A stretch of DNA of 64,000 nucleotides from Bubalus kerabau (lineage: Eukaryota; Chordata; Mammalia; Artiodactyla; Bovidae), in the NCBI RefSeq assembly GCF_029407905.1, contig NC_073635.1:36633501-36697500 (forward strand). Direction: 5' to 3'. This document shows positions 53,501 to 58,396 of the stretch, in pieces. Made by a program: the position numbers and the translations under genes. The notes under the pieces are model-generated. The model saw only the letters and a list, made by a program, of their open reading frames with translations, ran no database searches and was not told where the DNA came from. Position 1 is the stretch's first letter, and each line of letters begins with the position of its first letter.

Positions 53501-54778
53501 TGCTAATAAGTACAAATTAAAATCAGACAGGCAATCAAAATTAAAACACAAATCTAAATGCAATTACACAACATTATATTGCTCCTCACATGTACTAAAT
53601 ATCTTTTCGTTCTCTATTTGCACATTAAAACCATACCATTAAAAACACACGAGCATAAAATGAGTACATGACAAACAGGATGCCAAATTATTAGAGTATG
53701 GTGACTATAAAGAGTATTTTGTTCTGATTAATTTTCCAATACTCTACAGAGAAATATTACATACATAGTTTACATCTCTTATTAGTTAAAATTTGAAACT
53801 TGAAAGTCAATAGAATTAACATATCTTACATGAGTAAACTAACCAAAGTAGCACCAATTAGGACAATGAAAGAAGAATCTGCCTGTGAACAACCCCTAAA
53901 GGGGGAGCGGGAGAGGACCCTCACTGCTTACCAGGGTTGTGATGAGCTGCAGACTCTCCGTTCTGAAATGCGTCTCCTGCCACATTCATTCTACCAGGAT
54001 TGAAAGGTCCTACTGCAGTCTTGGTCTGTGAAGTTAAAGACGGGGTGTATGTTTGCATATTAACACCAAAATTACTTGACTGCAGTCCATTAGAGACATC
54101 TCCCAAGCTGGCATTCTGCAGGGATGTTACGTGTGTGATCATCAGGTTCATGTCTCTCCCGTCAGTGTGTTCTAACTGGCCATCACTCACAGAGCCGACG
54201 CCTGTTTCTAAGGTCGTAACGTTAGCGATCTGAATCTCAGAGTCTGGTTCTGTGGTGATACCACTATTACCCATTCCTGCATTTACCTTACTTCTTGAAA
54301 AACTGGAAGGAGAGAAATCCACATCATTGGTTCTGTTTTTAGACTCAGATGGTCTCCGTTCAATAAAATTGGAGGAATTTTTCTCTTGCCCTTGATTTGT
54401 TTCCATATCCTCCTCATCATCAATGACAATCGTCTCACTTACACTCCCCTTCTGAGAAGCCAATTCTTTTGAGGAAGGAAGAATTTTGGAATCATTTCCT
54501 GGCAGCTCTTCATTTTTTGATGATGTAAATGTTATGGTTCTTTGATCAGCCACCACTGGTGCACAAGGAGGAGGTGGTTGTACTGGTTCAATAAACACAA
54601 CATCATCATCGTCTTCCACTGATGAGCTCTGAAATTTATTAGATCTATTCACTAAAGGATTAGGTGGCCCACTAAACGAATTTCCTACATCCGTGAGACT
54701 AGCTGCCATGGCCGTCCTCCCCAACAGAACAGGAGTCTGATCAGTCACTTCCAATCCTCCTGCTGAACCTGTGTCCAT
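11333..54778 (-). CDS. ZMYM2: ZMYM2 (ZNF198), complete coding sequence in 23 exons
   Basis: Nuclear zinc-finger protein of the LSD1-CoREST-HDAC corepressor that binds SUMO and represses transcription (family knowledge). Joining the 23 exons listed separately gives 4,128 nt, 1,375 residues plus TAA, with every junction in phase; the human protein is 1,377 residues and matches along its length. Visible parts: SUMO-interaction-like motifs VVFIE (60-64) and IVID (117-120); ten C-x2-C...C-x3-C MYM fingers between residues 331 and 798; Pro/Val repeats at 883-923; a basic cluster at 1036-1047 that may be a nuclear signal; and a C-terminal ZMYM/QRICH1-type domain from about 1060, known to descend from a Crypton tyrosine recombinase. 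The start ATG has a good context (G at -3, G at +4). No frameshift or premature stop was found. Human ZMYM2 is the partner of FGFR1 in 8p11 myeloproliferative syndrome. The promoter and 5' noncoding exons are not identified. Confidence 0.97.
11526..12409 (-). other. ZMYM2: Intron between coding exons 22 and 23
   Basis: An 884-nt AT-rich GT-AG intron. I recognise no repeat or other gene in it. Confidence 0.8.
12410..12530 (-). CDS. ZMYM2: ZMYM2 coding exon 22 (C-terminal domain)
   Basis: The acceptor is tttcttaag|ATAAAATT and the donor AGAG|GTGAGT. It encodes residues 1272-1311 and two bases of codon 1312: DKITTGKRKHEDDEPVFEQI to MFECYLSK. Confidence 0.95.
12818..13069 (-). CDS. ZMYM2: ZMYM2 coding exon 21 (C-terminal domain core)
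   Basis: The acceptor is ctctatttaag|GGTCAATA and the donor GAAG|GTAGTG. It encodes residues 1188-1271 plus one base: SIFSRVEEDYLWRIKQLG, SPVALLNTLFYFNTKYFGL, then FRHWKKNPL and CLRYQVSSLCG. It holds a coding A8 run in the HWKKN codons. Confidence 0.96.
13070..13690 (-). other. ZMYM2: Intron between coding exons 20 and 21
   Basis: A 621-nt GT-AG intron with no recognisable repeat. The neighbouring intron between exons 21 and 22 (12531-12817) is short and also empty. Confidence 0.8.
13691..13805 (-). CDS. ZMYM2: ZMYM2 coding exon 20 (C-terminal domain)
   Basis: The acceptor is tccttttcag|TACTTGTG after a long pyrimidine run, and the donor GACG|GTAATG. It encodes residues 1150-1187 plus one base: YLCGSNRKDNIFIDPGYQTF to WQPSILPD. 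Confidence 0.96.
13806..16049 (-). other. ZMYM2: Intron between coding exons 19 and 20
   Basis: A 2,244-nt GT-AG intron. More than half of it is the antisense BovB fragment at 14570-15898; a poly(A/T) run abuts the exon 20 acceptor (13811-13830). Confidence 0.85.
14570..15898 (+). mobile_element. BovB (RTE-type) LINE, 5'-truncated, decayed
   Basis: Begins inside the reverse-transcriptase region and runs to the BovB 3' end (AACTTAGCAACTGAACAACAA). A 161-codon open stretch at 14771-15256 keeps RT pieces such as GVRQG, INNLRQADDTT and MAESEEELKSLL. The catalytic (Y/F)ADD box reads QADD, and the frame is lost before and after, so it is inactive. Antisense to ZMYM2. BovB reached ruminants by horizontal transfer (established knowledge). 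Confidence 0.93.
16050..16201 (-). CDS. ZMYM2: ZMYM2 coding exon 19 (C-terminal domain)
   Basis: The acceptor is tttcttag|CTAAGTCAG and the donor GAG|GTCAGT. It encodes residues 1099-1149: KSVKLKEDLLSHTTAELDYG to YYLCLGIQE. The LAHFVNEIRRPNG and SIYYLCLGIQ segments are typical of the ZMYM2/3/4 and QRICH1 C-terminal domain. Confidence 0.96.
16368..16536 (-). CDS. ZMYM2: ZMYM2 coding exon 18 (start of Crypton-derived C-terminal domain)
   Basis: The acceptor is catgaccag|GGCACCAAG and the donor CCTC|GTAAGT. It encodes residues 1043-1098 plus one base: GTKRKAVSGYQSHDDSSDNS, then FPFKYAYGVNAWRHWVRTR. The last motif begins the ZMYM/QRICH1 C-terminal domain. Confidence 0.95.
16537..17702 (-). other. 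ZMYM2: Intron between coding exons 17 and 18
   Basis: A 1,166-nt GT-AG intron containing an old L1 fragment; otherwise unique. Confidence 0.8.
16925..17135 (-). mobile_element. Old LINE-1 ORF2 fragment
   Basis: Reads as the complement of the L1 ORF2 3' part: TTTTGGTGTCAGATCTAAGA, CTTACATCCAGGTCTCTGA, GAGTTCATTTCTGTGTG. Diverged and truncated. Confidence 0.65.
17703..17797 (-). CDS. ZMYM2: ZMYM2 coding exon 17 (acidic-to-basic transition)
   Basis: The acceptor is ttgattgtcag|CTGCTGAGG and the donor AAG|GTATGA. It encodes residues 1011-1042: AEELDMENEFLLPPVFG to RPRSKKK. The basic end joins GTKRK of exon 18 to make a nuclear-signal-like cluster. The Lys codons form an A8 run that abuts the donor. 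Confidence 0.94.
17798..18594 (-). other. ZMYM2: Intron between coding exons 16 and 17
   Basis: A 797-nt AT-rich GT-AG intron. I see no repeat or gene in it. Confidence 0.8.
18595..18720 (-). CDS. ZMYM2: ZMYM2 coding exon 16 (acidic region)
   Basis: The acceptor is ttgattacag|ATGTCATT and the donor AGAG|GTACTG. It encodes residues 969-1010 plus one base: VIIETDIIGSDLLK, then an acidic DVPYEPDLDIEIDFPR segment. The IIETDII stretch resembles a third SUMO-binding hydrophobic patch (inference). Confidence 0.94.
18721..19795 (-). other. ZMYM2: Intron between coding exons 15 and 16
   Basis: A 1,075-nt GT-AG intron. I recognise no mobile element in it. Confidence 0.8.
19796..19961 (-). CDS. ZMYM2: ZMYM2 coding exon 15 (end of Pro/Val tract, acidic stretch)
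   Basis: The acceptor is ttcccttag|GTGCCAG and the donor CACA|GTGAGC. It encodes residues 914-968 plus one base: VPVPVFLPAPLDS, then an acidic Ser/Thr-rich stretch with LLTMTDMTEDEG. The junction gives ...DLHNVII, slightly different from human but in phase. Confidence 0.93.
19962..20751 (-). other. ZMYM2: Intron between coding exons 14 and 15
   Basis: A 790-nt GT-AG intron that splits the Pro/Val repeat. It contains a BovA2 dimer ending about 110 nt from the exon 14 donor. Confidence 0.85.
20366..20648 (+). mobile_element. BovA2 dimeric SINE with 11-bp target duplication
   Basis: Two BovB-tail-like monomers (GGAGAAGGCGATGGCACCCC... and GGAGAAGGAAATGGCAACCC...) ending in an AGC microsatellite. 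AACCCTTGGCA flanks it at 20355-20365 and 20638-20648, the target-site duplication. Confidence 0.95.
20752..20867 (-). CDS. ZMYM2: ZMYM2 coding exon 14 (Pro/Val dipeptide tract, first half)
   Basis: The acceptor is gtgtccccag|ATGGCGAC and the donor CCC|GTAAGT. It encodes residues 875-913: GDWRTEY, then VP and IP dipeptides from 883 with an MHMYSQS insert, ending TTVPVP. The dipeptide run continues in exon 15, so the intron divides the repeat. The human proline-rich region mediates self-association and is kept in FGFR1 fusions (family knowledge). Confidence 0.95.
20868..21577 (-). other. ZMYM2: Intron between coding exons 13 and 14
   Basis: A 710-nt GT-AG intron with a truncated CHR SINE and a small 12-bp tandem duplication (CACACTCCCCTC, about 21171-21193). 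Confidence 0.8.
21040..21105 (-). mobile_element. Truncated CHR-type SINE
   Basis: Reverse copy with GAGTCCTAACCCCTGGACCA and CAGGGAAGTCCC. Confidence 0.8.
21578..21707 (-). CDS. ZMYM2: ZMYM2 coding exon 13 (linker with paired Cys)
   Basis: The acceptor is ttctctgtag|GGTTCAGC and the donor ACAG|GTGACC. It encodes residues 832-874 plus one base: GSAPPPSPTPNKE, then a Lys-rich stretch with repeated ...CKP and KSCQT motifs. This fits the human linker between the fingers and the Pro/Val region. Confidence 0.95.
21896..22002 (-). mobile_element. CHR-type tRNA-Glu SINE
   Basis: Reverse copy with GCAGCATGTGGGGTCTTAGC, CTTAACCAGTGGACTGCC and AGTAAGTCCC. Confidence 0.8.
22299..22345. repeat. CA microsatellite
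   Basis: Interrupted (CA)n with ATG and CG interruptions. Confidence 0.9.
22720..22960 (+). repeat. Old interspersed repeat, family not named (copy 1)
   Basis: Resembles the copies at 46.5, 55.4 and 59.4 kb: GGCATGGCCTTTGGAAGGCGG, GGTCATGAATGGGC, a GGACACATGGCAAGA-type stretch, and CCCCAGAACTCTGAG. Confidence 0.5.
23030..23150 (+). repeat. MIR fragment
   Basis: Contains the MIR core-like CGTTTTACAGATGAGGGAAC followed by TGAGGCTCAG. Confidence 0.75.
24206..24240 (-). CDS. ZMYM2: ZMYM2 coding exon 12 (35-nt microexon)
   Basis: The acceptor is gtttttag|ATCAGGG and the donor ACA|GTAAGT. It supplies two bases of codon 820 and eleven codons, giving DQGCQTSRTKMT (820-831). At 35 nt it is a microexon of length not divisible by three, so skipping would shift the frame. 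Confidence 0.93.
24241..25317 (-). other. ZMYM2: Intron between coding exons 11 and 12
   Basis: A 1,077-nt GT-AG intron, almost half of it an L1 3' end. Confidence 0.85.
24584..25057 (-). mobile_element. LINE-1 3' end
   Basis: Complement of a ruminant L1 3' region: AATTGGAGGATAACTGCTTT, TCTTTCTGACTTACTTGACT, ATGGATGAGTAATATTCTAT. It is oriented with ZMYM2. Confidence 0.85.
25318..25483 (-). CDS. ZMYM2: ZMYM2 coding exon 11 (finger 10)
   Basis: The acceptor is cttcattaag|GCTGCCAGG and the donor TACG|GTAAGG. It encodes residues 765-819 plus one base: finger 10 from CDCC (768-771) to FCDQHC (790-795), then a Gln/Thr-rich linker ending PENLHY. It is GC-richer than its flanks. Confidence 0.96.
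27690..27974 (-). mobile_element. BovA2 dimeric SINE with 10-bp target duplication
   Basis: Reverse dimer with two GTCGTGTCTGACTCT ends and CTCCAGGCAAGAATA. AACTGTGTGG occurs at 27682-27691 and 27965-27974 as the target duplication. Confidence 0.95.
31468..31473 (-). promoter_or_regulatory. ZMYM2: GC splice donor of the intron after exon 10
   Basis: The exon ends TACAAG and the intron starts GCAAGT. The in-frame continuation YYK|AARCDCC needs this site. The intron is 5,990 nt with acceptor at 25484-25485. Confidence 0.9.
31474..31646 (-). CDS. ZMYM2: ZMYM2 coding exon 10 (end of finger 8, finger 9), GC donor
   Basis: The acceptor is atttttcag|GCTGCAAAC. It encodes residues 707-764, with the last Cys of finger 8 (708) and finger 9 from CNYC (727-730) to FCSEEC (750-754), ending DWYYK. 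The exon is followed by GCAAGTACC, the third GC donor in a row. Confidence 0.95.
31647..33827 (-). other. ZMYM2: Intron between coding exons 9 and 10 (GC-AG)
   Basis: 2,181 nt, AT-rich, GC donor and AG acceptor; a short (ATCT)n run at about 33652-33665. I recognise no mobile element. Confidence 0.85.
33822..33827 (-). promoter_or_regulatory. ZMYM2: GC splice donor of the intron after exon 9
   Basis: The exon ends GTGAAG and the intron starts GCAAGT. Only cleavage before GC keeps the conserved CSEGCKLLYK reading. The intron is 2,181 nt with acceptor at 31647-31648. Confidence 0.9.
33828..33978 (-). CDS. ZMYM2: ZMYM2 coding exon 9 (rest of finger 7, most of finger 8), GC donor
   Basis: The acceptor is gcatttag|AACAAAG. 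It encodes residues 657-706 plus one base. It completes finger 7 with FCSKTC (662-667) and carries CEYC (681-684) and FCSE of finger 8. The exon ends GAAG followed by GCAAGTG, again a GC donor; codon 707 (Gly) is completed by GC of exon 10. Confidence 0.95.
33979..35963 (-). other. ZMYM2: Intron between coding exons 8 and 9 (GC-AG)
   Basis: 1,985 nt, GC donor and AG acceptor. It includes a GC-richer stretch (34.5-35.0 kb); no repeat or gene is recognised. Confidence 0.85.
35958..35963 (-). promoter_or_regulatory. ZMYM2: GC splice donor of the intron after exon 8
   Basis: On the gene strand the exon ends GGGAG and the intron starts GCAAGT. Apart from C at +2 this fits the U1 consensus, as is usual for GC-AG introns. 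The matching acceptor is at 33979-33980 and the intron is 1,985 nt. Confidence 0.9.
35964..36080 (-). CDS. ZMYM2: ZMYM2 coding exon 8 (first half of finger 7), GC donor
   Basis: The acceptor is ctgttttag|GCTCTCAG. It encodes residues 618-656 (39 codons, phase 0 at both ends), with CNYC (639-642) of finger 7, ending EILEWE. The exon is followed by GCAAGT, so the donor is GC. The nearest GT, four bases in, would shift the frame relative to the conserved NKVHQFC at the start of exon 9. Confidence 0.95.
36540..36712 (+). mobile_element. BovB 3'-terminal fragment
   Basis: ACTCAATGGACATGAGTTTC to GAGTCGGACATGACTGAGTG, the last about 170 nt of BovB. Confidence 0.9.
36811..38150 (-). mobile_element. 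BovB fragment, inverted relative to the neighbouring 3' piece
   Basis: Complement of the BovB endonuclease and early RT region (GTTGTGATCCACACAGTCAA, CTTGTTTTTGCTGACTGTAT, CCATCTGGTGATGTCCATGT). It lacks the BovB 3' end, has no long open frame and is inactive. Confidence 0.9.
38380..38657 (-). mobile_element. BovA2 dimeric SINE with target duplication
   Basis: Reverse dimer with CAGTCGTGTCCGACTCTG and GGTTGCCATTTCCTTCTCC. Flanks are CCAGCCTCCAGGTA (38366-38379) and CCAGCCTCTAGGTA (38644-38657), with one mismatch. Confidence 0.95.
39045..39160 (-). CDS. ZMYM2: ZMYM2 coding exon 7 (finger 6)
   Basis: The acceptor is ctctcttag|GTTTGGG and the donor CAG|GTTTGT. It encodes residues 579-617; finger 6 is CHFC (584-587) to FCNSSC. 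Phase 1 in, phase 0 out. Confidence 0.96.
39161..39617 (-). other. ZMYM2: Intron between coding exons 6 and 7
   Basis: A 457-nt AT-rich GT-AG intron; nothing further seen. Confidence 0.85.
39618..39768 (-). CDS. ZMYM2: ZMYM2 coding exon 6 (finger 5)
   Basis: The acceptor is aaattttag|AAATATGG and the donor CAAA|GTAAGT. It encodes residues 529-578 plus one base. Finger 5 runs from CTGC (536-539) to YCSTAC (562-566) with extra residues FFDMTQCIGPNG between the pairs. Confidence 0.96.
41920..42202 (+). mobile_element. BovA2 dimeric SINE with 8-bp target duplication
   Basis: Forward dimer with an AGC tail. GGGAGAGT at 41912-41919 is repeated at 42195-42202. Confidence 0.93.
43855..44083 (-). 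mobile_element. MER2/Tigger-like DNA transposon remnant
   Basis: Contains ACAATGTAAATGCTATGTAA and ends ACCTGTGGATATAAAGGGCC-AACTGTATA, features of pogo-type nonautonomous elements that end at TA. It is internally deleted; strand is uncertain because the ends are inverted repeats. Confidence 0.7.
45101..45172 (-). CDS. ZMYM2: ZMYM2 coding exon 5 (24-residue linker)
   Basis: A 72-nt exon, symmetrical in phase 0, between acceptor cttcttttag|GTAGGTAG and donor GAG|GTAAGT. It encodes the linker VGSHPGFLKEVRDH... (505-528) between fingers 4 and 5. Skipping would preserve frame. An antisense-oriented L1 end, whose A-tail reads on the gene strand, lies only about 26 nt upstream of this exon. Confidence 0.93.
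45199..45640 (-). mobile_element. LINE-1 3' end beside exon 5
   Basis: The poly(T) at 45199-45210 is its A-tail read from the + strand, followed by GAAGGATAATTGCTTTACAG and ACCTCAACATGAATCAACCA. Same orientation as ZMYM2. AAAGGCT at 45189-45195 and 45645-45651 may be the target duplication. Confidence 0.85.
45926..46085 (+). mobile_element. Diverged Bov-tA SINE
   Basis: Shows GGTTCGATCCCTGGGTTGGG, CACTCCAGTATTGTGGCCTG and ACAAAGAATCGGACACTACT. Confidence 0.88.
46495..46790 (+). repeat. Old interspersed repeat, family not named (copy 2)
   Basis: Contains CACATGAGGACACAGAGAGA, CTTTAAGCCTCCAGAACTGT and TATTTTGTTATGGCAGTCCT, shared with the copies at 55.4 and 59.4 kb. Confidence 0.6.
47459..47671 (-). 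CDS. ZMYM2: ZMYM2 coding exon 4 (rest of finger 3, finger 4)
   Basis: The acceptor is ttcttttag|ATTCGCC and the donor CAG|GTAACA. It encodes residues 434-504 (71 codons, phase 0 at both ends), with LCSDHC of finger 3 and finger 4 from CEQC (467-470) to FCCQSC. Confidence 0.96.
47672..48420 (-). other. ZMYM2: Intron between coding exons 3 and 4
   Basis: A 749-nt AT-rich GT-AG intron; I see nothing else in it. Confidence 0.85.
48421..48586 (-). CDS. ZMYM2: ZMYM2 coding exon 3 (rest of finger 2, start of finger 3)
   Basis: The acceptor is gcttttcag|AGATATAAC and the donor GAG|GTTTGT, a weaker GT donor. It encodes residues 378-433, with FCSTSC of finger 2 and CTIC (425-428) of finger 3. The exon ends in phase 0. 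Confidence 0.95.
48587..49909 (-). other. ZMYM2: Intron between coding exons 2 and 3
   Basis: A 1,323-nt AT-rich GT-AG intron; no repeat or gene recognised. Confidence 0.85.
49910..50195 (-). CDS. ZMYM2: ZMYM2 coding exon 2 (MYM finger 1, start of finger 2)
   Basis: The acceptor is tttttttag|ATTCTTGG and the donor AAAAA|GTAAGG. It encodes residues 283-378 (last codon split). After a Gln/Pro-rich linker, finger 1 starts CANC (331-334) and closes with FCSTTC; the first pair of finger 2, CVMC (373-376), is at the exon end. Confidence 0.96.
50275..50480 (-). repeat. MIR fragment
   Basis: GACTTTGGAGTCAGCATGGC, GGGAAGTTACTCATGTGGCG and CGAGATAATACATGG follow the MIR complement. Confidence 0.65.
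50632..50755 (+). mobile_element. CHR-type tRNA-Glu SINE
   Basis: TTCTCTTGCAGTCCAGTGC to GGTCAGAGAACTAAGATGCC and CACAGCCAAAAAATT. Confidence 0.88.
51079..51135 (-). mobile_element. Short BovB/BovA tail fragment
   Basis: Reads GCTCAGTTGTGTCCAGCTCT and AACCCCATAGACTGTAGC, the complement of the tail. Confidence 0.75.
52480..53160 (+). mobile_element. Old LINE-1 3' region
   Basis: Diverged L1 ORF2 end and 3' UTR: GACCCAGTAACTTTATTTCT, GAAATCATCAGAAATTTGAG, TAAGTGGAGGGAAAAC. Confidence 0.6.
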
Positions 54779-54788
54779 GCCAAAGACC
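53932..54788 (-). CDS. ZMYM2: ZMYM2 coding exon 1 (start codon, N-terminal acidic region)
   Basis: The acceptor is ...taacag before 54788, then ten 5' UTR bases and ATG at 54778-54776. It encodes residues 1-282 plus one base of codon 283 and ends CTG|GTAAGC. The protein begins MDTGSAGGLEVTDQTPVLLG. A DDDD run precedes the hydrophobic SIM-like VVFIE, and a second SIM-like IVID is followed by DDEED. The rest is Ser/Thr/Asn-rich and looks disordered. This is the longest exon. An upstream in-frame ATG at 54814 lies in the intron. Confidence 0.96.
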
Positions 54789-55429
54789 CTGTTAAGGAGA
54801 CAGAAAAAAGACACACGTTACAATTGTCAGTATATGGCTTTTGATGCGACTCAAATTCAAAGAATTTTTTGAAGGTACTTTTATTTTCTTTCTTACTCTA
54901 AGTGACAACGATTCTTATCGATGATCCAGGAAAAACTTGATATCCATTTTGTGATCTTCCCTCATTCACTAATCATTTCATATAGTTTATGTGATATAAA
55001 AATAACATGCGATATAAAAATACAGGTAATTATACAATTTTCAATAAGAATATGCAGTATATTTGCAACCTTCTCTTCTCTACCACTGCCTACCCTATAA
55101 ATTCTAACACTGAAAACATACATAAATCGTTCCACACACATGTGAACAAAAAAATAACTAAAATCTGATCACGACAATCTCTTGATATTTATCCTACTTA
55201 TTCACTGTATTGAATAAAATGACATAATTTAATCTCCAACTTTGCTTACCTTTTTTTTTTTAAATCCACTGTTCTCACATTCCCTGGCTCCCATGTAGCT
55301 GCGTGATTAAATCCTTCTGAGAATCTGAAATCTTTGCCAATCACATCCACAAAGCATAAATGCCCACTGCCCTGCCCTTCATGTCCATCTATCGGGCTGC
55401 ATAACAGTCCTGACGACATCAGATACTAA

Positions 55430-55800
55430 GCCCTGGAACCTGTAACTGTTACCTCACAAGGAAAGGGGGTCTGTGCAGAGATGATGATGAGAAAAGACTT
55501 CAAAATGGGCTTGGCTGGGTGGGCCCTGCACACACCTCTTGTACCCCATCAAGAGGTGGAAGAGACGACAGGCACTGAGACCAGAGGCGGCTGCGGAGAG
55601 GGAACGACACAGCCCAGCATGTCACAGCACCAAAACCTACAGTAGGTGAGGAGCGAGCCCTCCCCAGAGCCTCCGGGCAAGCTTAGCTCTGGTGACACCT
55701 TGGCTTGAGCCCCAGGCCACCAATTTCTGACTTGTGACTTCCAGTTTTAAACTGCTAAGTTTGTGGTAATTTGTTACAATAGTCCTAGGAAAATATTATC
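55430..55800 (+). repeat. Old interspersed repeat, family not named (copy 3)
   Basis: Carries AACCTGTAACTGTTACCTCA, GGGTGGGCCCTG, AGAGCCTCCGGGCAAGC and TTTGTGGTAATTTGTTACAA, the order seen in the other copies. Confidence 0.55.
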
Positions 55801-55854
55801 TGCCCCTTGGTTACATCTTTAAAATAACCCTGATACAGCTGTAATATTTGTCCA

Positions 55855-55970
55855 TGTTCATGACTTAGAAATTGTGGCTTAGAGACGCTAACTAACTAAG
55901 TCACACAGCTAGAATGCATCCCCAGGTTTTCACCGCAACAGTCCAAACTCCTCATGACTCTGCCACAGTC
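55855..55970 (+). repeat. MIR fragment
   Basis: GTGGCTTAGAGACGCTAAC then TAAGTCACACAGCTAGAATG, the MIR 3' core. Confidence 0.7.
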
Positions 55971-56874
55971 GACTCGTATTCCTGAGCACTTACTACACAG
56001 GCAGAGCTGTGCCGAAGCCAAAGAGATAGCAGCAAGTTAACAGTAAAACAGTCAGAAAGGAGAAAAATAAATTACTGAGCAGATAGACGATGAGGTGATG
56101 GGCACGGATAGTAGCAGACCCAGTCCTGAACATGGATCACCTTCATCTCAGAGGCTAAACTGGAAAAAAACAAGAAGGGAAAATGCAGGGTGAGTACAGA
56201 CTGCAGGTCAATTTGCAGAAAGACAGGACCGTGAAGTGGTTTGTACCCTACACCTTTACAGGAGACAAGACTGCAGCTGTGCAGGTGTGGAAACCTGGTC
56301 TAAGGGCCCAGTGCCAACTGTGAACTGCCTGGTAACCCTTCTTCTCTCATAAGGCCACTCAACCCAGTCTGATAACACAGAAGCTTACAAACAAACACTG
56401 CTTCATCTATACAGCCATTTGCTTACACTGCGACAAAAGCCTCTGGACGGAAGACGATCACCCTAAAATAAATAATTATCATACTGACAGACGGCTGACA
56501 GGCATGAAGAAACTATTCAGTGTGTGTTTTGGTGCATTTTCTGAATTTGTGAGCATGACTTCTCACTTATTAAGTTAAAATTTAAATTTTAGAAAAAACA
56601 ATGGGTAACAGGATGAAGAAAAAAGACCAAAGACCTCTGTGAGCAGGTGACACTTCACTGAGACCTGGAATGATGAGCAAGAGCTAACTGGGAAACTGGA
56701 GTGAGGGCAGCTCCCAAAGAAGCCCAACGGGAACAAGGCTGACACTTCCAGCACTAGGGTGAAGGCCAAACATGGCTGGAACAAGGTCCAGGTCCATGGA
56801 AGGCAACAGGATGAGAGGAGATACAAAACAAGCAAAGAACTCACCAAAGTCAGCAAGTCAGGTTAACAGTTGCA

Positions 56875-56980
56875 TTCAACAAAGATTTATGGAGCACCCA
56901 GTATATACAAGACACAGTCTGAGGCATTGAGAAAAATCAATAAACCAAACAGGTCAACACCCCTTCCATGAGAAATCATG
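56875..56980 (+). repeat. L2/MIR-like fragment
   Basis: CATTCAACAAAGATTTATGG then GAGCACCCAGTATATAC resembles the ancient L2/MIR 3' region. Confidence 0.45.
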
Positions 56981-56986
56981 AACCTG

Positions 56987-57105
56987 GGAGTCACTTGATG
57001 GTCTAGTGGTTAGGACCCCAGGCTTTCACTGCCGAGGCCTGGACTCAAACAACCACTCGGAACTATTCTAAAATTCCACAGGCCAGAAAAAAAAAAACAA
57101 AAACC
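56987..57105 (+). mobile_element. CHR-type SINE
   Basis: GATGGTCTAGTGGTTAGGAC and TTTCACTGCCGAGGCCTGG, with an A-rich tail. Confidence 0.85.
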
Positions 57106-57258
57106 TGTGAATCACTATGTTGTACACTTCAAACTTTCAGAATATCATAAATCAATACTTCAATTAAGAAAAAGCAGTAGCTCAGATATATAAATCAAAA
57201 GTGCCCAAGGTTCCAAGACAACGTCAGGACTTCACACACTGCACAAAGCTTGGCTCCA

Positions 57259-57545
57259 AGGCTTCCCTGGTGCTCTAGTGGCTAGGATCCACCGGCCAAT
57301 GCAGGGGACACAGGTTCGGCCCCTGGTCCGGGAAGATCCCATGTTCAGTGGAGATTCTGCACCCATGCTCCGCAACTACTGAGCCAGCACCACAGAGCCC
57401 ACAAGCCACAACGACTGAAGTCCACACTATAGAGCATGTGCTCCACTATAAGAGAAGCCACCACCATGAGAAGCCCACACACCACAAACAGAGAAAGCCC
57501 ACACAGCAATGAAGACCCAGCACAGCCAAAAATAAATAAATCTTT
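57259..57545 (+). mobile_element. Long CHR-type tRNA-derived SINE
   Basis: GGCTTCCCTGGTGCTCTAGTGG, box-B-like GGTTCGGCCCCTGGTCCGG, then the long body (CACCATGAGAAGCCCACAC) ending CAGCCAAAAATAAATAAATC. Confidence 0.9.
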
Positions 57546-57768
57546 TATTTTTTTAAAAAAGCTTGATCCTACAACTCTCTTCATTCTTCTTGTTAAGCTG
57601 TTTGTTTCAGGATGGAAGATATAATATTGGAAAATGAGAAAAGACACATTTATATCTGCTTTAAGGAAAATAGATAATTTCATTTAAAAATTTAAGGGGT
57701 GACTATTTTGCCTTACTCAAAGACCTAAAAATTATCATTCTAAGCTCTAAGACACTTTAAGTGTTATT

Positions 57769-57892
57769 ATTTTTTTTTTTAGCTGCACCATGCAGCATTC
57801 AGGATCTTAGTTCCCTAACCAGTGACTGAACCCAGGCCCTTGGCAGTGAGAGTGCAGAATCCTAACCACTGGACCACCAGGGAATTTCCCTA
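57769..57892 (-). mobile_element. CHR-type SINE
   Basis: T-rich start, GCATTCAGGATCTTAGTTCC, CCTAACCACTGGACCACCAG. Confidence 0.9.
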
Positions 57893-58149
57893 AGACACTT
57901 TAAATACACTTTCAAATATTAAAATATATACTATATTAACCTAATAAGGAAGACTTGTTTATGGTAAAACAACAGCATGTGCTGGGAGAAACCTTCATAC
58001 AAGGCCTTCACTTAACTTTAAGTAAACATAAAAAATTTTAACCTCACTACAGGAAGTCTTAAATGCTGAAATAAGTTGAATAACATTTGATTCAAAAATT
58101 TAATAACTGATTCAATTAGGTTCTCTTAAAATACAAGTACATTCATCCA

Positions 58150-58260
58150 GTAATAGTTAACATGTATTTAATACTTATTATGTGCCAAATATTCATGACG
58201 ATTAAACATTTAAGCAACCCAATGAAAAGTAAAATCATTATCTCCCTTATACAGATTTTT
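58150..58260 (+). repeat. MIR fragment
   Basis: TAACATGTATTTAATACTTA-TTATGTGCCAA follows the MIR 5' half. Confidence 0.7.
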
Positions 58261-58292
58261 TTTAAAATGCAATCATCTAAAGTAAACTGCCC

Positions 58293-58396
58293 AGGACTTC
58301 CCTGGTGGTCAAGTGGTTAAGAGACACCACTGAAGGAGGCAAGGGTTTGACCCTGGTCAGGGAACTAAGATCCCACATACCACAGACAAAAACAAT
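58293..58396 (+). mobile_element. CHR-type SINE
   Basis: GGACTTCCCTGGTGGTCAAG and GGTCAGGGAACTAAGATCCC. Confidence 0.9.

Larger units (their letters stand above)
50196..53931 (-). other. ZMYM2: Intron between coding exons 1 and 2
   Basis: A 3,736-nt GT-AG intron with a MIR, a CHR SINE, a short BovB-type tail and an old L1 3' region. The parts 51140-52480 and 53160-53930 show nothing I recognise. Confidence 0.85.

Noticed and set aside
54776..54814. Alternative upstream in-frame ATG at 54814 giving twelve more residues
   Set aside because: It lies upstream of the splice acceptor AG (54789-54790), so it is intronic. The MDTGSAGG start matches human and has a good Kozak context.
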